A DNA stretch of 64,000 nucleotides from Sporosarcina sp. ACRSL (GCF_022346605.1 NZ_JAKRNT010000004.1:1-64000); one strand, 5' to 3'. Counted from the stretch's first letter, positions 16,687 through 26,517 are shown. Notes: generated from the sequence alone by a model not told the origin. Numbers and translations are program-made.

Positions 16687-17384
16687 GGAACGCGATTTTG
16701 CTTGGTGACGGATTTGTCGTGACAACGGATAATTCGGGGGGCATTGGGGAGAAACCGCATGATGTTGTGACAGTATCAGATTTTGTTACTGCCTATTTCG
16801 CCGCCCGCGTCGCGCTGCTCGAGCAATGGGCGGCGCAAGCGGAACCGGTCTCGGTCATCATTCACAACTTCAGCGGTTCTGATAGCTGGGCTGCCTATGT
16901 AAAGGGCGTTGAAAAGATTTTCGAAGAGGCTGGCTGCGAGTTGCCCCAGGTAAGTGGCAGCACGGAAACAAATATGGAACTCATGCAATCAGCCGTCGCC
17001 GTGACGATGATCGGAATGCAGCGGCTTGTTGAGGACACCGATGAGCTAGAATGGTACGTATACGGCACGCCACTCGTCGGGAATGAAGTGCTTGAACGGC
17101 AAAACGAAATCGCTTCAACGCGATTAATTAAGGAAGCGATGGACACCGGTATCGTCCATCGAATGTGGCCGGTCGGCTCGAAAGGGATTCTGTCGGAATA
17201 TAGAAGGCTAACAGGGAATCCGCAGATCGAGATTGAAACCCATTTCGATATACAATCCTCGGCGGGTCCTTCCACATCAGTGCTTCTTGGAATTAACGTC
17301 CATAATATCGAAAGGGCCCGCCAGTTGTTAGGCGGACCGCTTCATAAGATAACTGAAATTGACAGCTTCCGGAATGAAATATGA
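16683..17384 (+). CDS. cblS: Probable alpha-ribazole kinase CblS
   Basis: A 233-residue protein with a PurM/AIR-synthase-like start (LLGDGFVVTTDNSGGIGEKP, then FAARVALLEQ). This is what I expect of CblS, an alpha-ribazole kinase known from Listeria and Geobacillus. It overlaps the S-component gene by four bases and ends the B12 cluster. The product would feed CobS with alpha-ribazole phosphate. Assignment rests on the N-terminal motif and the context. A sequence search against characterised CblS would settle it. Confidence 0.68.
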   Translation: MRNAILLGDGFVVTTDNSGGIGEKPHDVVTVSDFVTAYFAARVALLEQWAAQAEPVSVIIHNFSGSDSWAAYVKGVEKIFEEAGCELPQVSGSTETNMELMQSAVAVTMIGMQRLVEDTDELEWYVYGTPLVGNEVLERQNEIASTRLIKEAMDTGIVHRMWPVGSKGILSEYRRLTGNPQIEIETHFDIQSSAGPSTSVLLGINVHNIERARQLLGGPLHKITEIDSFRNEI

Positions 17385-17398
17385 CCGGGAGCTTTTTT
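17365..17398 (+). terminator. Terminator at the end of the B12 cluster
   Basis: GCTTCCGG (17365-17372) pairs with CCGGGAGC (17385-17392), followed by TTTTTT. The left arm lies inside the last codons of cblS, and the T-run touches the stop of the convergent hydrolase gene. Confidence 0.8.
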
Positions 17399-18338
17399 AT
17401 ACAGTGATTAGGGTCTCATCCACTACTTCTTTGACGGTGTTAATGATCAGCTCTGGATTTTCTAAATGAATCGAATGACTGTTAACTGTTTTAATCTGCC
17501 TCGTGTTAGTTGACAAATTGCAAAGGAGTTCTTGGTGTTCAACCCAAGTCGGATCATTGTTATTGGAACTAATTACTCGAATGGGCAAGTCATGGCGTAA
17601 TGGTGTAGACGTAGCAACTTGCATTGCGGATTGCTCGCTATGCAGAAATTCTTTATAAACCGCTTCAAATGTTTTTGGATGATAGCCAATATAGGTAACA
17701 GGTTTTTGGAAAGGGTCCGGTAAATATTTTCTGCCGACTGGTTGCTTCAGCAATCTAGGCAGCCCCACTCCGGATGTTATGTACCCCATTCTAAATAAAT
17801 TCAAGTTTTTTTGATGGCTCTTTTTACGGGCTTCATCCCAATCACTGCTCAGATACCTTTTCTCATGTACGGCATCAATCAGAATTAATGCCGCTACTTT
17901 TTCCGGATACTTACTTGCGAATAACCTCATATTTAATCCGCCAAATGAATGCCCAACAAGTATATAAGGTGGCTTGATAGCCAGTTTCTCTAATACAAGT
18001 GATAAGTCATTTACGACATCTTCACTCGTGTTTGTGCCTTTTGAGGGGGAGCTCCAACCGTAACCTGCTCGATCGAAAGAAAGAACGTGAGCGAACTTGG
18101 CAATCTCTGGCTGAATGTAGTACCAATCGATGGAGCAACAACTTAATCCTGCATCGAGAATGACAGTAGGTTTTGTGTCATTGTTGCCGGAAACAATCGT
18201 ATGTATAGTTCTACCGTTTATTTCAACCAATTGTCCTAATTCGTTGACCTTGTTCTTTTGATTGATCAACATATTCGTGATGGTGAAAGGAAATCCAATT
18301 ATAGATAATGCCGTCCTAGCAATCATCTCTGTTTTCAT
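17397..18338 (-). CDS. Alpha/beta hydrolase
   Basis: A 313-residue alpha/beta-hydrolase-fold protein. A hydrophobic N-terminal helix (about residues 6-22) may anchor it in the membrane. The nucleophile elbow is GHSFGG, preceded by FDRAGYGWSS. An acidic residue in the late LLCNLSTN region and the His in NSHSIHLENPE complete a plausible triad. CAT 18336-18338 is the start because AAAGGAGG lies just upstream; a longer in-frame start has none. It is clearly more AT-rich than its neighbours and breaks the B. subtilis-like order, suggesting acquisition. Substrate unknown. Confidence 0.85.
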   Translation of the reverse strand: MKTEMIARTALSIIGFPFTITNMLINQKNKVNELGQLVEINGRTIHTIVSGNNDTKPTVILDAGLSCCSIDWYYIQPEIAKFAHVLSFDRAGYGWSSPSKGTNTSEDVVNDLSLVLEKLAIKPPYILVGHSFGGLNMRLFASKYPEKVAALILIDAVHEKRYLSSDWDEARKKSHQKNLNLFRMGYITSGVGLPRLLKQPVGRKYLPDPFQKPVTYIGYHPKTFEAVYKEFLHSEQSAMQVATSTPLRHDLPIRVISSNNNDPTWVEHQELLCNLSTNTRQIKTVNSHSIHLENPELIINTVKEVVDETLITV

Positions 18339-18513
18339 GTTATCCTCCTTTAATCCTATTGAATTCATAATACCATGAATAATGCGGTAAATATAAGGAG
18401 ATTACATACTTATTTCCAATGAGTCGGCCATCGCGTCCAAAGCTAGTACTTATATCAGCAGCTATCCCACAATCCAAAATCATCTAAAAATTATCTTTAC
18501 ATAAAAATATACG

Positions 18514-18543
18514 TTGACTGAATGCTCATTCATAATTTAAACT
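18514..18543 (+). promoter_or_regulatory. fadF promoter with overlapping FadR-type operator
   Basis: TGACTGAATGCTCATTCA (18515-18532) matches the B. subtilis FadR operator consensus TGAATGAMTANTCATTCA at 16 of 18 positions. It overlaps a TTGACT -35 (18514-18519). A weak -10, TAAACT, follows at 18538-18543 after 18 bp. FadR releases this site in the presence of long-chain acyl-CoA in B. subtilis. The FadR gene itself is not in this window. The rest of 18339-18625 shows nothing else. Confidence 0.75.
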
Positions 18544-18625
18544 ATGAAATAGAACATCGACAGGTTACCTATTTTCTACTACAATATTCATAATGTTTCA
18601 TCGATTAGGGAAGGAGAGATGATGA

Positions 18626-20776
18626 ATGAATGCATTATTGATTGCCAACTGGATTTTATTCCTGGCAGTTGTCGCTTATGCACTTGCATTGTTCACGCAT
18701 TTGATCACATCACGCACTCAATTCATTAAGCTCGGACGGAAAGAGGAATTCGATAATAATGTTTCGCGCCGTCTGAAGGAAGTTTGGGTAAATGTTTTTG
18801 GACAGAAAAAACTATTGAAGGATAAGAAAAGTGGAGCGATCCACGTCATGTTCTTCTACGGATTCATTCTCGTCCAGTTCGGGGCGATCGATCTTATTTG
18901 GAAGGGGTTAAAGCCGGGATCGCATTTGCCGTTCGGACCGATTTATGGGGGATTCACGTTTTTCCAGGAAATCGTCGTTTTCATGATTTTAGTGGCGGTC
19001 GTCTGGGCGTTCCACCGCCGGTATGTCGAAAAGCTCGTCCGTTTGAAGCGCGGTTGGAAGTCTGGGCTCGTTCTCATTTTCATCGGCCTGCTCATGGTTT
19101 CGACGCTAGTCGCAAACGGAGCAAATATGATTTGGCAAGGGCATGAAACGACATGGACGGAGCCTATGGCGTCTACAATTGCAAGCGTTTTCAGCTTCAT
19201 GAGTCCGACAGCGGCCGCGGTCGTCTTCTTCGTCGCCTGGTGGGTCCACTTGCTCACATTGCTGACGTTCCTCGTCTATATACCGCAATCGAAGCACGCG
19301 CATTTGATCGCAGGACCTGTCAATACGTATATGATGCGTTTCGATCGCCGCGGAAAGCTTGCACCAATCGACTTTGAGGCGCTTGAAGAGATGGAAGATG
19401 AAGATGAGATGCCGGCACTTGGGGTAGGCAAAATCACCGACTTCACGCAGAAACAGATGATCGACTTCTATGCTTGTGTCGAATGCGGACGTTGTACGAA
19501 TATGTGTCCAGCGACCGGGACGGGCAAAATGCTGTCCCCGATGGATTTGATTACAAAACTGCGTGACAATTTGACGAATACTGGGGCGCTCGTCACGAAG
19601 AAACAACCGTGGGTGCCGGCTCCAATGTTCAAACATACTAAGGGGAACCAAATCGCGCTAGCTGCAGCTATGGAAGGCGCAACGCTTGACGATATTTACA
19701 ATCCATCCCTTATCGGTGACGTCATCACGGAAGAGGAAATTTGGGCATGTACGACTTGCCGTAACTGTGAGGACCAATGTCCGGTCATGAACGAGCACGT
19801 CGACAAAATTATCGATCTCCGCCGTTATCTCGTCATGACGGAAGGGAAGATGGACGCGGATGCGCAGCGTGCGATGACGAACATCGAACGCCAAGGGAAT
19901 CCGTGGGGGCTTAACCGAAAAGAGAAGGAAAACTGGCGCGATGCTCGTCCGGATCTTCATATCCCGACAGTAAAGGAAATGAAGAAGGCGGGCGAAGAAT
20001 TCGAGTACCTGTTCTGGGTCGGCTCGATGGGCGCGTTCGACAACCGTTCGCAGAAAATTGCGCTTGCATTCGCGCATCTCATGAACGAAGCGGGCGTGAA
20101 ATTCGCGATTCTCGGGAATAAAGAAAAGAACTCCGGCGACACGCCGAGACGTTTAGGAAATGAGTTTTTATTCCAGGAACTTGCAACTGGCAATATCGAC
20201 GAATTCGAAAAAGCTGGCGTCACGAAAATAGTCACAATCGACCCGCATGCATACAATATCTTTAAGAACGAATATCCGGATTTCGGCTTCAAGGCGGAAG
20301 TCGTGCATCATACCGAAATGCTGTATGACCTCGTCATGCAAGGGAAGTTGAAGCCGGTCCATGAAATCAATGAAACGATCACGTTCCATGATTCGTGCTA
20401 CCTCGGCAGATACAACGATGTGTACGATCCGCCACGGGAAATCCTCAAGGCGATTCCGGGCGTCAACCTCGTTGAAATGAAGCGAAACCGCCAAGACGGC
20501 ATGTGCTGTGGAGCGGGCGGCGGACTTATGTGGATGGAAGAGGATACGGGTCACCGTGTCAACGTTGCCCGTACAGAACAGGCGATGGAAGTGAGCCCGG
20601 GCATCATTTCGTCCGGATGTCCATACTGCTTGACGATGTTGTCGGACGGAACGAAAGCGATTGAAGTGGAAGACAAAGTCGGCACGTACGACATTGCGGA
20701 ATTGCTCGAGCGATCCATTTTCGGAGAAGGATTCCAACATGCGGTGAACGAGGAAGAAGAGCCGATTCTCCAATAA
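18626..20776 (+). CDS. fadF: Iron-sulfur membrane reductase FadF (electron transfer from acyl-CoA dehydrogenases)
   Basis: A 716-residue protein. Residues 1 to about 230 hold five or six membrane helices of a NarI-like cytochrome domain. Two 4Fe-4S motifs follow (CVECGRCTNMCP and CTTCRNCEDQCP). Then come two cysteine-rich CCG domains (CYLGRYNDVYDPPR with CCGAGGG, and SSGCPYC), as in heterodisulfide-reductase-type proteins. It is thought to accept electrons from ETF during beta-oxidation and pass them to quinone. ATG 18626 follows AAGGAGAG. It is homologous to B. subtilis FadF (YwjF), which also precedes acdA and rpoE. Confidence 0.92.
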   Translation: MNALLIANWILFLAVVAYALALFTHLITSRTQFIKLGRKEEFDNNVSRRLKEVWVNVFGQKKLLKDKKSGAIHVMFFYGFILVQFGAIDLIWKGLKPGSHLPFGPIYGGFTFFQEIVVFMILVAVVWAFHRRYVEKLVRLKRGWKSGLVLIFIGLLMVSTLVANGANMIWQGHETTWTEPMASTIASVFSFMSPTAAAVVFFVAWWVHLLTLLTFLVYIPQSKHAHLIAGPVNTYMMRFDRRGKLAPIDFEALEEMEDEDEMPALGVGKITDFTQKQMIDFYACVECGRCTNMCPATGTGKMLSPMDLITKLRDNLTNTGALVTKKQPWVPAPMFKHTKGNQIALAAAMEGATLDDIYNPSLIGDVITEEEIWACTTCRNCEDQCPVMNEHVDKIIDLRRYLVMTEGKMDADAQRAMTNIERQGNPWGLNRKEKENWRDARPDLHIPTVKEMKKAGEEFEYLFWVGSMGAFDNRSQKIALAFAHLMNEAGVKFAILGNKEKNSGDTPRRLGNEFLFQELATGNIDEFEKAGVTKIVTIDPHAYNIFKNEYPDFGFKAEVVHHTEMLYDLVMQGKLKPVHEINETITFHDSCYLGRYNDVYDPPREILKAIPGVNLVEMKRNRQDGMCCGAGGGLMWMEEDTGHRVNVARTEQAMEVSPGIISSGCPYCLTMLSDGTKAIEVEDKVGTYDIAELLERSIFGEGFQHAVNEEEEPILQ

Positions 20777-20841
20777 GTATATTGCGAGAGTGTAAGAAGA
20801 GCGTTATAATTAAGAAAATTGGGAGCGGGTTTGCTTCCGGG

Positions 20842-20870
20842 AAAAAGGGAGTCGATGTACTCCCTTTTTT
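20842..20870 (+). terminator. Terminator of fadF
   Basis: AAAAAGGGAG (20842-20851) pairs with CTCCCTTTTTT (20860-20870), with a short loop. It separates fadF from the mmg genes, which therefore need their own promoter. Confidence 0.88.
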
Positions 20871-20921
20871 ATCGAAACATTGTCGAGCGAGCGTTCAGTC
20901 ACTAATTTTTTTACGTGGAAA

Positions 20922-20935
20922 TGAAAACGTTATCA
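20922..20935. promoter_or_regulatory. Catabolite-responsive element (cre) before mmgA
   Basis: TGAAAACGTTATCA matches the CcpA consensus TGWNANCGNTNWCA at every position. It lies 22 bp upstream of the mmgA start, where bound CcpA-HPr would block transcription. B. subtilis mmgABC is also under catabolite repression. Confidence 0.85.
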
Positions 20936-20957
20936 TTTTGAAATGGAGGAGAAGGGA

Positions 20958-22151
20958 ATGGGCAGAACAGTTATTTTGGACGGGGCGCGGACTCCGTTCG
21001 GAAAATTTGGCGGTGCTTTGGCTACGAAAAGTGCAAGTGATCTAGGGGCGATCGCCATTAAGGAAGCATTGAAGCGATCCGGAGTGAAGGAAGAGGTAGT
21101 CGATGAAGTGATCATCGGAACGGTGCTGCAAGCGGGGCAAGGGCAAATCCCTTCGAGGCAAGCTGCGCAGAAGGCGGGGATTCCATGGTCCGTGAAAACT
21201 GAGACGGTAAATAAAGTATGTGCATCCGGCATGCGAAGCGTCACACTAGGTGACCAGCTCATCCGCCTCGGAGACGAGGAAGTGATCGTGGCGGGCGGCA
21301 TGGAATCGATGTCCAACGCCCCGTACTATTTGCCGAAAGGACGTTTCGGACTGAAGATGGGCGATGCACCATTAATCGACGGTATGATCTACGACGGTCT
21401 GTCCTGTTCATTTTCACCGGACCGCGTCCATATGGGGACATACGGAAATCGGACGGCAAGCGAATTTTCCTTGACACGTGAAATGCAGGACGAATGGTCA
21501 CTGCGCAGCCATAAGCGGGCAAATGCAGCGCTCGACGAAGGGAAACTTGCGGAGGAAATTGTCGCAGTGGAGATTCCGCAACGGAAAGGGGATCCGGTCG
21601 TCGTAGACACGGACGAAGCACCGCGACGAGACACATCACTCGAGTCGCTCGCGAAATTGCGTCCCGCTTTCGGCAATGACGGCACGATCACGGCAGGCAA
21701 TGCGCCTGGTGTAAATGATGGTGCATGTGCGCTCGTTTTGATGAATGAAGAGCGTGCGCAGAAGGAAGGGAAACGACCATTAGCAACAATTATCGGTCAC
21801 GCCGAAGTAGCCATTGAGCCTGAGAACTTCCCGCAAACGCCGGGCCTTGTCATTAATGAGTTGCTGAAGAAGACAGGGAAAGAATTGAACGACATTGATT
21901 TAATTGAAATAAACGAAGCATTTGCAGCAGTCGCACTTGCAAGCTCGCAAATTGCAGCGCTCGACCTTGAAAAAGTGAACGTCAACGGCGGCGCGGTAGC
22001 ACTCGGCCATCCAATCGGCGCAAGCGGAGCGCGAATCATCTTGACACTTGCCTACGAATTGAAGCGGCGCGGAGGCGGCATCGGCATTGCAGCGATCTGC
22101 TCGGGCGGCGGTCAAGGCGATGCGGTCATGATTGAAGTGGGGAAAGAGTGA
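20958..22151 (+). CDS. mmgA: Acetyl-CoA acetyltransferase (thiolase)
   Basis: A 397-residue thiolase. The nucleophile Cys sits in [11 protein letters not shown], and the second active-site elements are [14 protein letters not shown] and CSGGGQGDA. It cleaves acetoacetyl-CoA (or condenses acetyl-CoA) in the cytoplasm. ATG 20958 follows GGAGGAGAAGGGA. It is followed by mmgB- and mmgC-like genes as in B. subtilis mmgABC, but with 20/21-bp arrays between the genes. Confidence 0.94.
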   Translation: MGRTVILDGARTPFGKFGGALATKSASDLGAIAIKEALKRSGVKEEVVDEVIIGTVLQAGQGQIPSRQAAQKAGIPWSVKTETVNKVCASGMRSVTLGDQLIRLGDEEVIVAGGMESMSNAPYYLPKGRFGLKMGDAPLIDGMIYDGLSCSFSPDRVHMGTYGNRTASEFSLTREMQDEWSLRSHKRANAALDEGKLAEEIVAVEIPQRKGDPVVVDTDEAPRRDTSLESLAKLRPAFGNDGTITAGNAPGVNDGACALVLMNEERAQKEGKRPLATIIGHAEVAIEPENFPQTPGLVINELLKKTGKELNDIDLIEINEAFAAVALASSQIAALDLEKVNVNGGAVALGHPIGASGARIILTLAYELKRRGGGIGIAAICSGGGQGDAVMIEVGKE

Positions 22152-22170
22152 TCGAGCGCTAGATGAGAGA

Positions 22171-22330
22171 TTTATGCGTAATTGCAAAAGTTTATGCGTG
22201 TAAATAACGTTTTATGCGTTATTTTAAACTTTTATGCGTATATTTGACGATTTATGCGGGATTTACGTGATTTATGCTGATGTACGGAGATTTATGCGCA
22301 TTTCAATGAATTTATGCGTATTTGCAAGTT
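22171..22330. repeat. 20-bp-period array, core TTTATGCG
   Basis: Eight units start at 22171, 22191, 22211, 22231, 22251, 22271, 22291 and 22311, exactly 20 bp apart, all in one orientation. The array fills the gap between mmgA and mmgB and ends about 30 bp before the mmgB start. Confidence 0.95.
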
Positions 22331-22357
22331 TTAGACGAAGACGGGGGGAACTTCATT

Positions 22358-23206
22358 ATGGAAATCAAAAAAGTGATGGTCATTGGAGCGGGACAAATGG
22401 GCGGCGGTATCGCCCAAGTGTGTGCGCAAGCAGGCTTCGACGTGAAATTGAATGATATTAAAGAAGAGTCGTATGAAAAAGGGCTAGCGGTCATCGCAAA
22501 AAACTTGTCCCGCAACGTCGAGAAAGGCCGCATGACGGAAGACGAAAAATCGGCAGTCCTTGGACGAATCACAAAATCGCTCGATCTAGAAGACGCACAT
22601 GACGTCGATATCGTCATCGAGGCGGCGATCGAAAATATGGACATTAAAAAGTCGATCTTCGCAAAGCTTGATGCGATCGCGCCGAAGCACGCGATTCTTG
22701 CGACGAATACATCGTCTCTTCCGATCACCGAAATCGCTGCTGCGACGAATCGTCCAGAAAATGTCATCGGGATGCACTACATGAACCCAGTGCCCGTCAT
22801 GAAACTTGTTGAAATCATCCGCGGCCTCGCGACTTCAGACGAGGTGTACCAAGCGGTTGAAGACATGACTCGTCAACTATCGAAGACGCCAGTAGAAGTG
22901 AACGACTTCCCGGGCTTCGTCGCAAACCGTGTCCTCATGCCGATGATCAACGAAGCGATTTACACGCTTTACGAAGGCGTCGCCTCGAAGGAAGCGATCG
23001 ACGAAGTGATGAAGCTCGGCATGAATCACCCTATGGGACCGCTTCAGTTGGCGGATTTCATCGGACTTGACACATGCCTTTACATTATGGAAACGCTGCA
23101 CGAAGGATTCGGCGACTCGAAATACCGTCCATGCCCATTGCTGCGGAAGTACGTCAACGCAGGCTGGCTCGGCAAAAAATCGGGCCGCGGCTTCTATGAA
23201 TATTAA
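22358..23206 (+). CDS. mmgB: 3-hydroxybutyryl-CoA dehydrogenase
   Basis: A 282-residue 3-hydroxyacyl-CoA dehydrogenase. The N-terminal NAD-binding Rossmann fold shows [12 protein letters not shown]. The catalytic region has [16 protein letters not shown] with its His, and the C-terminal dimerisation domain has [16 protein letters not shown]. It oxidises 3-hydroxybutyryl-CoA to acetoacetyl-CoA, the substrate of the upstream thiolase. ATG 22358 follows CGGGGGGAA. The rather short spacing to the preceding array means the array lies in its 5' leader. Confidence 0.94.
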   Translation: MEIKKVMVIGAGQMGGGIAQVCAQAGFDVKLNDIKEESYEKGLAVIAKNLSRNVEKGRMTEDEKSAVLGRITKSLDLEDAHDVDIVIEAAIENMDIKKSIFAKLDAIAPKHAILATNTSSLPITEIAAATNRPENVIGMHYMNPVPVMKLVEIIRGLATSDEVYQAVEDMTRQLSKTPVEVNDFPGFVANRVLMPMINEAIYTLYEGVASKEAIDEVMKLGMNHPMGPLQLADFIGLDTCLYIMETLHEGFGDSKYRPCPLLRKYVNAGWLGKKSGRGFYEY

Positions 23207-23244
23207 TTAGTTCGAAGGTCTTGAAATGGTGATAACTTTCCGGA

Positions 23245-23349
23245 TTCAATAGATAATCTTTGTTATTCGATAGATAAAAACGAGGATTCAATCGATATCT
23301 ATCTAGATTCGATTGATAACTCCATGGATTCAATCGATATCCATTTCAC
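23245..23349. repeat. 21-bp-period array, core TTCRATMGATA
   Basis: Five units start at 23245, 23266, 23287, 23308 and 23329, exactly 21 bp apart. The cores are TTCAATAGATA, TTCGATAGATA, TTCAATCGATA, TTCGATTGATA and TTCAATCGATA. The core is unrelated to GCGCATAAA, yet has the same period. The array lies between mmgB and mmgC, ending about 50 bp before mmgC. Confidence 0.85.
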
Positions 23350-23396
23350 AACCGGTATCTCCAAAGGGAATTTCATTTATAAAGGGGTTTAATCAA

Positions 23397-24533
23397 ATGA
23401 ATTTACAATTCACCGAAGAACAGCAGATGATGCGCGCGATGGTGAGGGATTTTGCGAAAGCGGAAATCGAGCCGTTCATTCCACGGATGGAAGCGGGGGA
23501 GTTTCCGCGTGAAATCCTGACGAAAATGGGCGAGCTTGGCTTGATGGGCATTACCGTTCCGGAGAAATACGGCGGCTCTGAAATGGACTTCGTTTCCTAC
23601 ATTATCGCCATCCACGAGCTGTCGAAAGTAAGTGCGGTCGTCGGCGTCATCCTCTCCGTCCATACGTCGGTCGGCACGAATCCGATCATGTATTTCGGAA
23701 ATGAAGAGCAAAAAACCCGCTACTTGCCGAAAATGGCGTCGGGCGAATATTTGGGGGCATTCTGCCTGACTGAACCGAGCGCAGGGTCGGATGCCGGCTC
23801 GCTGAAGACGAAAGCTGTGAACAAAGGGGATCATTACGTGCTGAACGGCTCGAAGGTCTTTATTACGAACGGCGGGGAGGCAGACGTCTATATCGTTTTC
23901 GCATCGACCGATCCATCGCAAAAGACGTACGGCATTACAGCATTCATCGTCGATAAAGATACGCCGGGACTCATTATCGGAAAAGACGAAGAAAAGATGG
24001 GTCTTCACGGATCGCGAACCGTGCAGCTCACCTTCGAAGATATGAAAGTACCCGCGGAAAACCGCCTCGGCGAAGAAGGGGAAGGCTTCAAAATTGCGAT
24101 GGCCAATCTCGATGTCGGCAGGATCGGCATCGCTGCACAGGCACTTGGCATCGGGGAAGCAGCACTTGAAGCGGCAACTGCCTATGCGAAGGAACGCGTT
24201 CAATTCGGGAAACCGATCGCAACGAACCAAGGCGTCGGCTTCAAATTAGCTGACATGGCAACGGCGTCCGAAGCAGCACGACTGCTCGTCTACCGCGCCG
24301 CACAGCTACGAGCTGAAGGGAAACCATGCGGGAAAGAAGCGTCCATGGCAAAACTGTTTGCTTCACAAACCGCGATGGACAACGCAATCGAAGCCGTCCA
24401 AATCTTCGGCGGCTACGGCTACACCGAAGACTACCCGGTCGAGCGTTACTTCCGCGACGCCAAAGTGACTCAAATCTACGAAGGCACAAGCGAAATCCAA
24501 CGCATCGTCATCAACAAACATCTAACAAGATAA
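23397..24533 (+). CDS. mmgC: Acyl-CoA dehydrogenase
   Basis: A 378-residue FAD acyl-CoA dehydrogenase with the three usual domains: N-terminal helices, a beta domain with the FAD-contact stretch [13 protein letters not shown], and a C-terminal helical domain. The catalytic Glu is expected in YEGTSEIQR near the C-terminus. Length is typical of short-chain enzymes. ATG 23397 follows AAAGGGG. It passes electrons to ETF and then probably FadF. Its match to B. subtilis MmgC is by order; the exact acyl preference cannot be read. Confidence 0.92.
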   Translation: MNLQFTEEQQMMRAMVRDFAKAEIEPFIPRMEAGEFPREILTKMGELGLMGITVPEKYGGSEMDFVSYIIAIHELSKVSAVVGVILSVHTSVGTNPIMYFGNEEQKTRYLPKMASGEYLGAFCLTEPSAGSDAGSLKTKAVNKGDHYVLNGSKVFITNGGEADVYIVFASTDPSQKTYGITAFIVDKDTPGLIIGKDEEKMGLHGSRTVQLTFEDMKVPAENRLGEEGEGFKIAMANLDVGRIGIAAQALGIGEAALEAATAYAKERVQFGKPIATNQGVGFKLADMATASEAARLLVYRAAQLRAEGKPCGKEASMAKLFASQTAMDNAIEAVQIFGGYGYTEDYPVERYFRDAKVTQIYEGTSEIQRIVINKHLTR

Positions 24534-24543
24534 CAAATTGTGT

Positions 24544-24692
24544 CGGTGCCTGTGCATGGTGCAATTATGACAATTCAACTGTGTGTATTTATATGCATCG
24601 TGAGATTGTATGAATGCAGTACTTATCATTTCGTTAACTACGTTTTATGCAATTGTAGTTAATAAACTGAATTGTGTGCTGCACAGGCACCG
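24544..24692. repeat. 149-bp element with 13-bp terminal inverted repeats, copy 1
   Basis: It begins CGGTGCCTGTGCA and ends TGCACAGGCACCG, a perfect 13-bp inverted pair, with an inner GCAATT/AATTGT pair. It lies ten bases after the mmgC stop and ends 39 bp before the acdA start. Copy 2 at 26518-26666 has the same length. The outer 40 bp on each side are nearly identical, while the middle has diverged. Confidence 0.88.
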
Positions 24693-24730
24693 TATTAAAA
24701 AAGAGAGAACATACCTAGGAGGAAGTTGAC

Positions 24731-25870
24731 ATGGACTTTAAATTATCGGAAGAGCATGAAATGATTCGGAAAATGGTGCGGGATTTTGCGGAGAAGGATG
24801 TTGCACCGACAGCTGCAGAGCGTGATGAGGAAGAGCGCTTTGATATGGATATTTGGAATAAGATGGCTGAGCTTGGACTGACGGGGATTCCTTGGCCGGA
24901 AGAATACGGCGGCATCGGAAGCGATTATCTTGCGTATTGCATCGCTGTAGAGGAGCTGTCACGAGTTTGTGCATCGACAGGCGTAACATTATCGGCCCAT
25001 ACATCGCTTGCAGGCTGGCCGGTTTATAAATTCGGAACGGAGGAGCAAAAACAGAAATACCTTCGTCCGATGGCGGAAGGAACGAAAATTGGCGCGTATG
25101 GCTTGACTGAGCCAGGTTCCGGGTCTGATGCTGGCGGTATGCGTACGACTGCGAAGCTAGACGGAGACGATTACGTACTAAACGGCTCGAAGATTTTCAT
25201 TACAAACGGTGGAATTGCGGATATTTACATCGTGTTTGCCGTGACCGATCAGGAATCGAAGCATAAAGGAACGAGCGCGTTCATCGTGGAGAAGGACTTC
25301 CCTGGCTTCTCGGTCGGCAAGAAAGAGAAGAAACTCGGCATCCGTTCATCACCGACAACGGAAATCATGTTTGACAATTGCCGCGTACCGAAGGAAAATT
25401 TGTTAGGCGCGGAAGGCGAAGGATTTATTATCGCGATGAAGACGTTGGACGGCGGCCGAAACGGAATTGCTGCGCAAGCGGTCGGCATCGCACAAGGGGC
25501 GCTTGACGCGGCAGTCGAATATGCGAAAGAGCGCGTTCAATTCGGCAAGCCGATTGCGGCAAACCAGGGCGTCGGCTTCAAACTTGCAGACATGGCAACG
25601 GCGACGGAAGCTTCCCGATTGCTTACTTACCAAGCAGCGTGGCTCGAATCCAACGACTTGCCGTATGGAAAAGCATCTGCCATGGCGAAACTGATGGCAG
25701 GAGATACAGCGATGAAAGTGACGACGGAAGCGGTCCAAGTGTATGGCGGTTATGGCTATACGAAGGATTATCCAGTCGAGCGATATATGCGCGACGCGAA
25801 AATTACGCAAATTTACGAAGGAACGCAGGAAATTCAACGTCTCGTCATCTCCCGCATGCTAACAAAATAA
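24731..25870 (+). CDS. acdA: Acyl-CoA dehydrogenase (AcdA-like)
   Basis: A 379-residue acyl-CoA dehydrogenase paralogous to the preceding one. It shows [32 protein letters not shown] and the C-terminal YEGTQEIQR bearing the expected catalytic Glu. ATG 24731 follows TAGGAGGAAG. In B. subtilis acdA lies between fadF and rpoE; here the mmg genes and icmF have been added into that interval. Butyryl-CoA or isobutyryl-CoA would be logical substrates given icmF, but this is inference. Confidence 0.9.
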   Translation: MDFKLSEEHEMIRKMVRDFAEKDVAPTAAERDEEERFDMDIWNKMAELGLTGIPWPEEYGGIGSDYLAYCIAVEELSRVCASTGVTLSAHTSLAGWPVYKFGTEEQKQKYLRPMAEGTKIGAYGLTEPGSGSDAGGMRTTAKLDGDDYVLNGSKIFITNGGIADIYIVFAVTDQESKHKGTSAFIVEKDFPGFSVGKKEKKLGIRSSPTTEIMFDNCRVPKENLLGAEGEGFIIAMKTLDGGRNGIAAQAVGIAQGALDAAVEYAKERVQFGKPIAANQGVGFKLADMATATEASRLLTYQAAWLESNDLPYGKASAMAKLMAGDTAMKVTTEAVQVYGGYGYTKDYPVERYMRDAKITQIYEGTQEIQRLVISRMLTK

Positions 25871-25883
25871 TCGGGGGTGCACT

Positions 25884-26510
25884 ATGCAATTGAAACGTGA
25901 AGTAAAATCATCGGTCAAAGATGAAAATTTAATTGAAAAAAGGCGCGAGCAAATCATTGATGGAGCCGTGAAACTGTTCAAGGAGAAAGGCTTCCACCGG
26001 GCGACGACGAGAGAAATCGCCAAAGCAGCAGGCTTCAGCATCGGCACGCTCTATGAATATATCCGGACGAAAGAGGACGTCCTCTACCTCGTCTGCGACA
26101 GTATTTACAATGAAGTGCAGAGTCGCCTATCGACTCTTATGGACCAAGAAGGAAATATTACAGGACTGCGTGAAGCAATCGGCACGTACTATCGCCTGAT
26201 CGACGACATGTCCGACGAGTTCGTTGTCATGTACCAAGAATCCAAATCATTGCCGAAGGACGCGCTCCAATATGTTCTAAAAAAAGAGTTGGAAATGGTC
26301 GCGTTATTTAAGAACTTGCTAACCGCATGCGTCAAGTCGGGCGAATTGCGCATTAGCGAAGAGGCGGTTGACATGGCAGCACACCACGTCGTCGTCCAAG
26401 GCCAAATGTGGGCATTCCGCAGATGGGCATTACGCGGTAACTACACGATCGAAGAATTCATCAGCTCTCAAACAGACCAATTGTTCAACGGACTCGTGAA
26501 GACTCGATAA
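25884..26510 (+). CDS. TetR family transcriptional regulator
   Basis: A 208-residue TetR-type repressor. The helix-turn-helix lies at about residues 40-65 (ATTREIAKAAGFSIGTLYEY), preceded by a charged N-terminal arm. The C-terminal half is the ligand-binding, dimerising all-helical part. It starts 13 bases after acdA and is followed by icmF, so it probably controls this acyl-CoA locus, sensing an acyl-CoA. It is not closely like B. subtilis FadR from memory. I could not identify its operator; the 149-bp elements upstream of acdA and icmF are candidates. Confidence 0.88.
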   Translation: MQLKREVKSSVKDENLIEKRREQIIDGAVKLFKEKGFHRATTREIAKAAGFSIGTLYEYIRTKEDVLYLVCDSIYNEVQSRLSTLMDQEGNITGLREAIGTYYRLIDDMSDEFVVMYQESKSLPKDALQYVLKKELEMVALFKNLLTACVKSGELRISEEAVDMAAHHVVVQGQMWAFRRWALRGNYTIEEFISSQTDQLFNGLVKTR

Positions 26511-26517
26511 ATTGTGC

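Noticed and set aside
25884..26510. Identity of the TetR regulator as FadR
   Set aside because: Sequence outside the helix-turn-helix does not resemble B. subtilis FadR as I remember it, and no FadR-type operator is seen near acdA or icmF.
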